From the NCBI GenBank assembly GCA_049964535.1, contig JBMFXG010000083.1, positions 1 through 11,226 of the forward strand: a stretch of DNA of 11,226 bases, in the 5' to 3' direction. This DNA is from JAJYZP01 sp049964535 (GTDB lineage: Bacteria > Actinomycetota > Acidimicrobiia > Acidimicrobiales > Acidimicrobiaceae). Under the pieces are notes generated by a model that was given only the letters and a program-made list of their open reading frames with translations, searched no databases and was not told the origin of the DNA. This document shows positions 7,174 to 11,226 of this stretch, piece after piece. Each line of letters starts with the position of its first letter. The first letter of the stretch is position 1. A program made the translations under genes and the position numbers.

Positions 7174-7300
7174 CGGCGGCCCTCAATCTTCGTTACGAAC
7201 GTACCACCTACCCTACGTCCTTTCGCCAGCCATGTGATTCGTCAGGACATTGTGTCGACGCTCCTACCGTCCGATCCCATACTTGCTCGCAATGAGCGGC

Positions 7301-7326
7301 GAAACTTAGCATCGAGATCGATGTTT
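7301..7326 (-). terminator. Stem-loop downstream of the LysR gene
   Basis: CATCGA at 7310-7315 pairs with TCGATG at 7318-7323 around two bases, and outer GAAA/TTTC arms extend it across a bulge on one side. It sits about 17 bp after the LysR stop codon on the minus strand. The stem is AT-rich, the loop is very tight and the following T-tract is short, so this is a modest candidate. Confidence 0.35.
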
Positions 7327-7342
7327 CTACCCCAAGAGCAGC

Positions 7343-8257
7343 TTAAGAGTCGACGTCCACACCCAGGACCTTCGTAAGAAAGGTCTTCGCAGCACGACTT
7401 CGAGCTCGGTCACCACGGAAAACAACACGAATCGTTCGAGTGAGGTCGAGACCATCAACGTCGATGGCAACGAGATCGCCGGACCGCAGCTCTTCAGAGA
7501 CGACGAGTTCACTCATTACCGCTGGAGCCAGTCCACTCCGGATGGCAGATTTGATTGCGGTCGTCGAGGAGAGTTCAGCAAAGACACTTGCTGTCTGACC
7601 AAGAACACCAAGCGCTTCATCTAGGACCTCTTTCGTTCCAGATCCACTTTCACGAACCAAAATCGGAGTTGAGCACAGCTCTTCGACAGTAATATTCGAA
7701 CGTCGCTTAGCCCAGTTATGGCTCCGACTGACGACCACGCGGAGCAGGTCGTTCCTGACGTAACGAGCTTCGAGATCATCAGGATTGCGGGACCCTTCGA
7801 GAAAGCCCAGTTCGACGTCGTTTGCTCGCACAGCATCGCAGATTTGGGCCGAGTTGCCCATCCGGAGGGAGATGCTCGTCGTAGGCGCAACGCTACGAAT
7901 CTTCACAAGCCAATCGGGCATCAAGTACTCCGCCACGGTTAGCGAAGCACCTATCGACAGCCGATGGTCGACGTCATGACGAAGTGAATAAACCGCTTCT
8001 TGCAGAGCTCCAACCTGATCGAGAATCTTCTCTGCCCAACCGAGGATGACCTTCCCATCACCAGAGAGACGTGAACCTCCACCACGCCGCTCAAGTAAGC
8101 GGACTCCAAGAGTGCGTTCAAGGTCTCGCAACCGCATACTTGCCGCAGGTTGCGAAAGCCGATGAGCTTGAGCAGCTTTTGTTATCGAACCCAGTTCATC
8201 CACGCTGCGTAGCAAATCAAGAGAGAACAGATCTGGAACAGGGAGTCGAAGTACCAT
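7343..8257 (-). CDS. LysR-family transcriptional regulator, divergent from the YeiH gene
   Basis: The 304-residue product has the standard LysR length and layout. The N-terminal winged helix-turn-helix spans about residues 8-67, with DELGSITKAAQAHRLSQPAASMRL as its recognition helices and LGVRLLERRGGGSRLS as the wing. A linker helix follows at about 69-95. The effector-binding domain runs from about 97 to 300 (LSIGASLTVAEYL start; ELGFLEG and LVRESGSGT are characteristic segments). It probably controls the divergent YeiH-type transporter 69 bp away and represses its own gene, the usual LysR arrangement; E. coli yeiE/yeiH is a comparable pair. The ligand is unknown; a sulfur compound or anion is an inference from the neighbour. 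No ribosome site precedes the ATG. TAAGCT ends six bases upstream, consistent with a leaderless message. Confidence 0.92.
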   Translation of the reverse strand: MVLRLPVPDLFSLDLLRSVDELGSITKAAQAHRLSQPAASMRLRDLERTLGVRLLERRGGGSRLSGDGKVILGWAEKILDQVGALQEAVYSLRHDVDHRLSIGASLTVAEYLMPDWLVKIRSVAPTTSISLRMGNSAQICDAVRANDVELGFLEGSRNPDDLEARYVRNDLLRVVVSRSHNWAKRRSNITVEELCSTPILVRESGSGTKEVLDEALGVLGQTASVFAELSSTTAIKSAIRSGLAPAVMSELVVSEELRSGDLVAIDVDGLDLTRTIRVVFRGDRARSRAAKTFLTKVLGVDVDS

Positions 8258-8326
8258 AAAGAAAGCTTATAAAGGTATCGCGAATAGGGAGCATAGCGCG
8301 ACCACGCGACCTCGTACCTTGCATGT
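8258..8326. promoter_or_regulatory. Divergent LysR/YeiH promoter-operator region
   Basis: These 69 bp must hold both promoters. On the plus strand TACCTT (8315-8320) is followed by six bases and the YeiH ATG; on the minus strand TAAGCT (8269-8264) is followed by six bases and the LysR ATG. Both fit leaderless TAnnnT promoters, and neither gene has a ribosome site. Candidate operator elements are AAGGTA (8272-8277) inverted as TACCTT (8315-8320), the palindrome TCGCGA (8278-8283), and CGCGACC repeated at 8297-8303 and 8305-8311. Confidence 0.5.
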
Positions 8327-9394
8327 ATGACCCAACTAACTCCATCCGGAGCGCAGCTGCGCAAAAGACGAGGAGCAGGCCGGACCAGACGGTATTCAGT
8401 CGATCTACTGCCTGGCCTTCTCTTGGCAATACTCATTGCAGTTCTAGCAACCTTCGCCGGACATGTTCTTCCCGTCGTCGGTGGTCCCGTGATCGCAGTG
8501 GTGAGCGGAGCGCTACTTTCACTCCGCTACCACGGGAGAGCATCGCTGATGCCGGGAATTCGTTTCGGTGCCAAGTATGTATTACAGCTCTCCGTCGTCC
8601 TTCTTGGCCTCGGACTCTCCCTTCAAGAAGTCTCACAGGTCGGCACTTCATCCCTTCCAGTTCTTATCGGTTCGCTCGCTGCCGCGCTCATCGTTGGCCT
8701 AACGATCGGGAAGTTTCTCGGCCTCGATAAAGATCTCCGACTCTTAGTCTCGGTCGGCACCGGTATCTGCGGTGCCTCTGCTATCGCAGCAACTACTGCG
8801 ACTATTGGAGCGGCCGAGGTTGATGTTTCGTACGCAATCGCTACTATCTTCACGTTTAATGTCGCTGCAGTCTTGACGTTTCCGACCCTTGGTCACATTT
8901 TAGGAATGAGTCCACACGGCTTCGGTCTCTTCGCAGGTACGGCAGTCAACGATCTCTCCTCCGTTGTCGCCGCAGCCAACATTTTCTCAACCGCTTCCGT
9001 CGGCTACGCAGTGATCGTAAAGCTCACGCGCACACTCATGATTGTTCCCATTACCCTGGCCACATCACTCTCTCGCAGTCGAGATCAAGCTGATGGAATC
9101 AAGGAAGAGACCAAGGTATGGGCATTGATCCGGCGTGGAATTCCGCCCTTCTTGCTCCTCTTCATCGGAGCTGTCGTACTGAACTCCACCGTTGGAGTCC
9201 CGGAGCTAATCCGAGTTCACCTCTCATCAACTTCGAGCTTCCTCATCACGGTAGCACTCGCATCGATCGGACTCTCAACGAACATTTCCGCTATTCGTTC
9301 AACAGGAGCGAAGCCACTACTACTCGGGGCCATTCTCTGGGTAACCGTGGCGGTCACTAGCCTTGGACTCCAGCATCTCATCGGTGTTCACTGA
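8327..9394 (+). CDS. YeiH/UPF0324-family membrane protein, putative sulfate or anion exporter
   Basis: This 355-residue integral membrane protein matches the YeiH family (often annotated putative sulfate exporter) in length and motifs. It has about ten hydrophobic segments after a basic cytoplasmic start (LRKRRGAGRTRR). Two signature loops are clear: VGTGICGASAIAA at about 143-155, and FAGTAVNDLSSVVAA at about 202-216. IGLSTNI near 314-320 is also family-typical. Relatives have been linked to sulfate efflux during sulfonate breakdown, but transport is unproven for most members, so the substrate is open. The divergent LysR gene probably regulates it. There is no ribosome site; TACCTT six bases before the ATG suggests a leaderless transcript. 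An ATG at 8323 is in another frame. The stop codon lies within a hairpin. Confidence 0.9.
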   Translation: MTQLTPSGAQLRKRRGAGRTRRYSVDLLPGLLLAILIAVLATFAGHVLPVVGGPVIAVVSGALLSLRYHGRASLMPGIRFGAKYVLQLSVVLLGLGLSLQEVSQVGTSSLPVLIGSLAAALIVGLTIGKFLGLDKDLRLLVSVGTGICGASAIAATTATIGAAEVDVSYAIATIFTFNVAAVLTFPTLGHILGMSPHGFGLFAGTAVNDLSSVVAAANIFSTASVGYAVIVKLTRTLMIVPITLATSLSRSRDQADGIKEETKVWALIRRGIPPFLLLFIGAVVLNSTVGVPELIRVHLSSTSSFLITVALASIGLSTNISAIRSTGAKPLLLGAILWVTVAVTSLGLQHLIGVH

Positions 9395-9399
9395 TGAGA
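9376..9399 (+). terminator. Hairpin spanning the YeiH stop codon
   Basis: A 10-bp stem with one G-U pair is formed by TCTCATCGGT (9376-9385) and ACTGATGAGA (9390-9399) around GTTC. The TGA stop is inside the 3' arm. No thymine run follows, so it may end transcription, stabilise the 3' end or be coincidental. Confidence 0.35.
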
Positions 9400-9931
9400 A
9401 TCGGCGCCTGGATAAATTGCAACTTCTTGCACAGAACCCACCTGAATCTCGCACGAACGTACCATTACCATTCTGCGCTTCCAGAGGGTGCGGAACGTCT
9501 CGGATCCTTGCGGTACTCTAACCACACAGACAAACGACTCACATAATGTACAAGAAGGTATTGTCTATCGGCGAGTAATATCTAGCGGCGGAGTGCGACC
9601 TTCAAGCGATCACTCAAAGGGGCGGAGTCCGAAGACAGCTCAACCACGAGCTCCGAGATGATGTTCACTTTCGATGTCTAGTCCTCGCCGATAGCGCTAC
9701 GAAGGATAAAGCTAGAGTAGGTTCACGAGCAAAAACTCACGGGGACAAACCAGGCGAAATCAAAATTTCTTCGGTGCACCTCCCGAGTACTGAAACACGG
9801 GCACTTCACAAGATAACCTTGCCTGGTCTCTGTCAGTTTCGATTGGACTTCCGCTAGCCTATAGCGTCGTGCATGTGGCCTGAAACTAGTGGGCCGTAGG
9901 ACCGATCGACGAACGGCAAAAGAGAAGGTTA
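9395..9931. other. Intergenic region with no recognised gene
   Basis: This 537-bp gap lies between two plus-strand genes. No open frame looks protein-like; the longest, on the minus strand at 9723-9941, lacks any family signal. It holds an 11-bp inverted repeat with 108 bp between the arms and a short imperfect direct repeat, listed separately. No tRNA was seen. The promoter of the gene at 9932 should lie in its right part. Confidence 0.55.
9565..9694. repeat. 11-bp inverted repeat enclosing possible RNA structure
   Basis: CTATCGGCGAG at 9565-9575 is exactly complementary to CTCGCCGATAG at 9684-9694. Between the arms, GGCGGAGTGCGA (9587-9598) and GGCGGAGTCCGA (9621-9632) form an 11-of-12 direct repeat, and CGGAG (9623-9627) could pair with CTCCG (9651-9655). 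A structured non-coding RNA, a leader element or a degenerate mobile-element footprint are all possible; no known RNA family was recognised. Confidence 0.35.
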
Positions 9932-11226
9932 ATGTCTTCACGGATAGAAATTGAGTTCACTAGCAAGCGAGAAGATGGTATCTGGACCTGGCGAGCAGCG
10001 GGCGCCAAGCAACCGAAGGGAACCATCTCCGAGAACCTGCTCTATCCGGGTGCGAAGGTCGGTGACGTAGTCAAGGTAGACGCTATCTTCGAAGTCGATG
10101 GGATCACCATTCAAGCGGTCATCCCGCCAAAATCTCGAGCCTCCTCGACCAACACCATAGAACTCTTGACCCCGAGCCAGCCAGCATCGCTCATCACGTC
10201 GAGGCTGGTAGAGAAGAAACGATCTAATCGATCACCCCGCAGGGGGGATGGACAGGACGCTCGAACGGGAGCGCGCGACAACAGAGACCGGACAGATCGA
10301 CCTCGATCAGGCACGGGACCTGCACGAGGCACACAAGACCGTCGGAACGCTGGAAGGCCAAAGCGAGAAGAGTTTACGAACTCTACGGCAGGCCCAAGCC
10401 GGGGCGACACCCGCCCTTCCCGCGAGACTCGTCCCCAACAGGAACGGCCGAAGGCGAAACGACTAATTCCGACGAACAAGCACAGGAACTCATTCCTCCT
10501 CACGATACCTGAGGAACACAAGGCAATTGCCGAGCAATTGCTACGCGGCGGGATACCAGCGGTTCGAGCAGCAATCAAGGAGGCGAATGAGGCTGCTAAC
10601 GCTGAGCATCGTCCAGCTACCCCCGAACAAGCCGTTCTCACTATTGCCGAAAGTCTTGCCCAACAGAGTCAAACTGCAGTCTGGAAGGATCGAGCCGAGG
10701 GCGCCCTACGCGATGTAGATGAAATATCGTTGAGAGATCTGCGCTCGGTCGTCTCCTCTGCAGATGCGTCGATGAAGGATCCTGAAGCTCGGGAGCTGGC
10801 CAATCAACTTCGCACCAAGCTCACAGAGCGCGTTGACAAGACAATTGCTGAATGGCTAACAGAAATTACGAAAGCAATCCAGGAGAACCGGATCGTGCGA
10901 GCACTGCGCCTCGCAGCTCGTCCACCTGAACCGACGGCAAAATTTCCTGAGGACCTCTCGACTCAACTTATCGACCTAACCAGCCAGGCAATGTCTGCCG
11001 ACACCACGAGCGACCGATGGCTCACACTCATTGACGCAGTGGCAGCCTCTCCGATACGACGACAGGTCCAACCTCAAGGCTTTCCCGAACAGCCGACTGC
11101 CCAGCTTGTAGAGTTCGCAAAGGAACATGCCGGTCGAATTCCTGCACTTGCGCAAATGCTCGGAGTCACAATTCCGCCTCCGCCAAAGACTCGTGCACCA
11201 TTTACAGCGCGACCCGGCCGACCAAA
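9932..11226 (+). CDS. Conserved hypothetical protein: beta-rich N-module, basic linker, helical C-part; 3'-truncated
   Basis: The frame opens with ATG at 9932, has AGAAGG three bases upstream, and is uninterrupted for 431 codons to the window edge. Residues 1-69 form a compact strand-rich module (IEIEFTSKREDGIWTWRAAG, then KVGDVVKVDAIFEVDGITI) that looks like a small OB-fold or S1-like beta barrel. Residues 70-175 are a low-complexity linker very rich in Arg, Pro, Gly, Asp and Thr, likely disordered and nucleic-acid friendly. From about 176 (KRLIPTNKHRN) a mostly helical region follows, with AIAEQLLRGGIPAVRAAIKEA, WKDRAEGAL, SLRDLRSVV and RIVRALRLAARPP. Proteins with this plan seem familiar from acidimicrobial genomes as uncharacterised proteins, which is memory and not a search. 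RNA or ribosome association is a speculation from the basic linker. A 176-residue antisense frame over it is rejected. Confidence 0.75.
   Translation, partial: MSSRIEIEFTSKREDGIWTWRAAGAKQPKGTISENLLYPGAKVGDVVKVDAIFEVDGITIQAVIPPKSRASSTNTIELLTPSQPASLITSRLVEKKRSNRSPRRGDGQDARTGARDNRDRTDRPRSGTGPARGTQDRRNAGRPKREEFTNSTAGPSRGDTRPSRETRPQQERPKAKRLIPTNKHRNSFLLTIPEEHKAIAEQLLRGGIPAVRAAIKEANEAANAEHRPATPEQAVLTIAESLAQQSQTAVWKDRAEGALRDVDEISLRDLRSVVSSADASMKDPEARELANQLRTKLTERVDKTIAEWLTEITKAIQENRIVRALRLAARPPEPTAKFPEDLSTQLIDLTSQAMSADTTSDRWLTLIDAVAASPIRRQVQPQGFPEQPTAQLVEFAKEHAGRIPALAQMLGVTIPPPPKTRAPFTARPGRP

Noticed and set aside
7120..7377. 85-residue plus-strand frame running into the LysR gene
   Set aside because: It overlaps the 3' end of the LysR gene in antisense, has low-complexity basic content and no motif.
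9723..9941. 72-residue minus-strand frame
   Set aside because: Its start lies inside the 9932 gene, there is no ribosome site, and the Arg/Phe-rich composition resembles no protein family.
10111..10641. 176-residue open frame on the minus strand
   Set aside because: It lies antisense to the well-supported frame from 9932. Its Arg/Ser/Cys-rich composition is what the antisense of an Arg/Pro/Asp-rich linker gives, and it has no domain signal.

Overview
The window looks like chromosomal DNA of a moderate-GC actinobacterium. Four things point that way: a secreted collagen-like protein of the actinobacterial kind, an ECF sigma factor with a zinc-type anti-sigma factor, a YeiH-type membrane protein with a divergent LysR regulator, and the TAnnnT hexamers that sit six bases before several start codons. 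A right-edge protein resembling conserved proteins I associate with acidophilic Acidimicrobiia (Ferrimicrobium/Acidithrix-like) suggests that class. This is a low-confidence placement made from memory, not from a search.

Layout. Bases 1-709 (minus) hold most of a deoxyribonuclease IV (AP endonuclease) gene whose 3' end is cut by the window edge. Bases 710-1187 are non-coding apart from a short repeat and a perfect 13-bp hairpin. A secreted collagen-like protein lies at 1188-1994 (minus), followed by about 490 bp without a recognisable gene. Bases 2487-6470 (minus) form a likely three-gene unit, in transcription order: a multi-pass anti-sigma factor, a large membrane protein fused to a SCO1/SenC-type thiol/copper domain, and a putative lipoprotein whose GTG start overlaps the preceding stop as GTGA. 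The ECF sigma factor (6499-7053, plus) is divergent from its presumed anti-sigma factor, with only 28 bp between the start codons. After a 289-bp gap come a LysR regulator (7343-8257, minus) and a divergent YeiH/UPF0324 transporter (8327-9394, plus), separated by 69 bp. A 537-bp gap with a widely spaced 11-bp inverted repeat precedes a gene at 9932 (plus) that stays open to the right edge. It has a small N-terminal beta-rich module, a very basic low-complexity linker and a helical C-terminal part.

How the genes may work together. The most coherent system is the ECF sigma/anti-sigma pair with the membrane-SCO fusion and the lipoprotein. I infer an envelope-stress or copper/redox module that maintains extracytoplasmic cuproenzymes such as terminal oxidase, or handles thiol redox stress. 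The second is a two-gene LysR/YeiH locus, probably a self-regulated exporter or permease for a sulfur-related anion. The nfo gene and the collagen-like gene look independent. No tRNA, rRNA, CRISPR array, complete insertion sequence or phage gene was seen.
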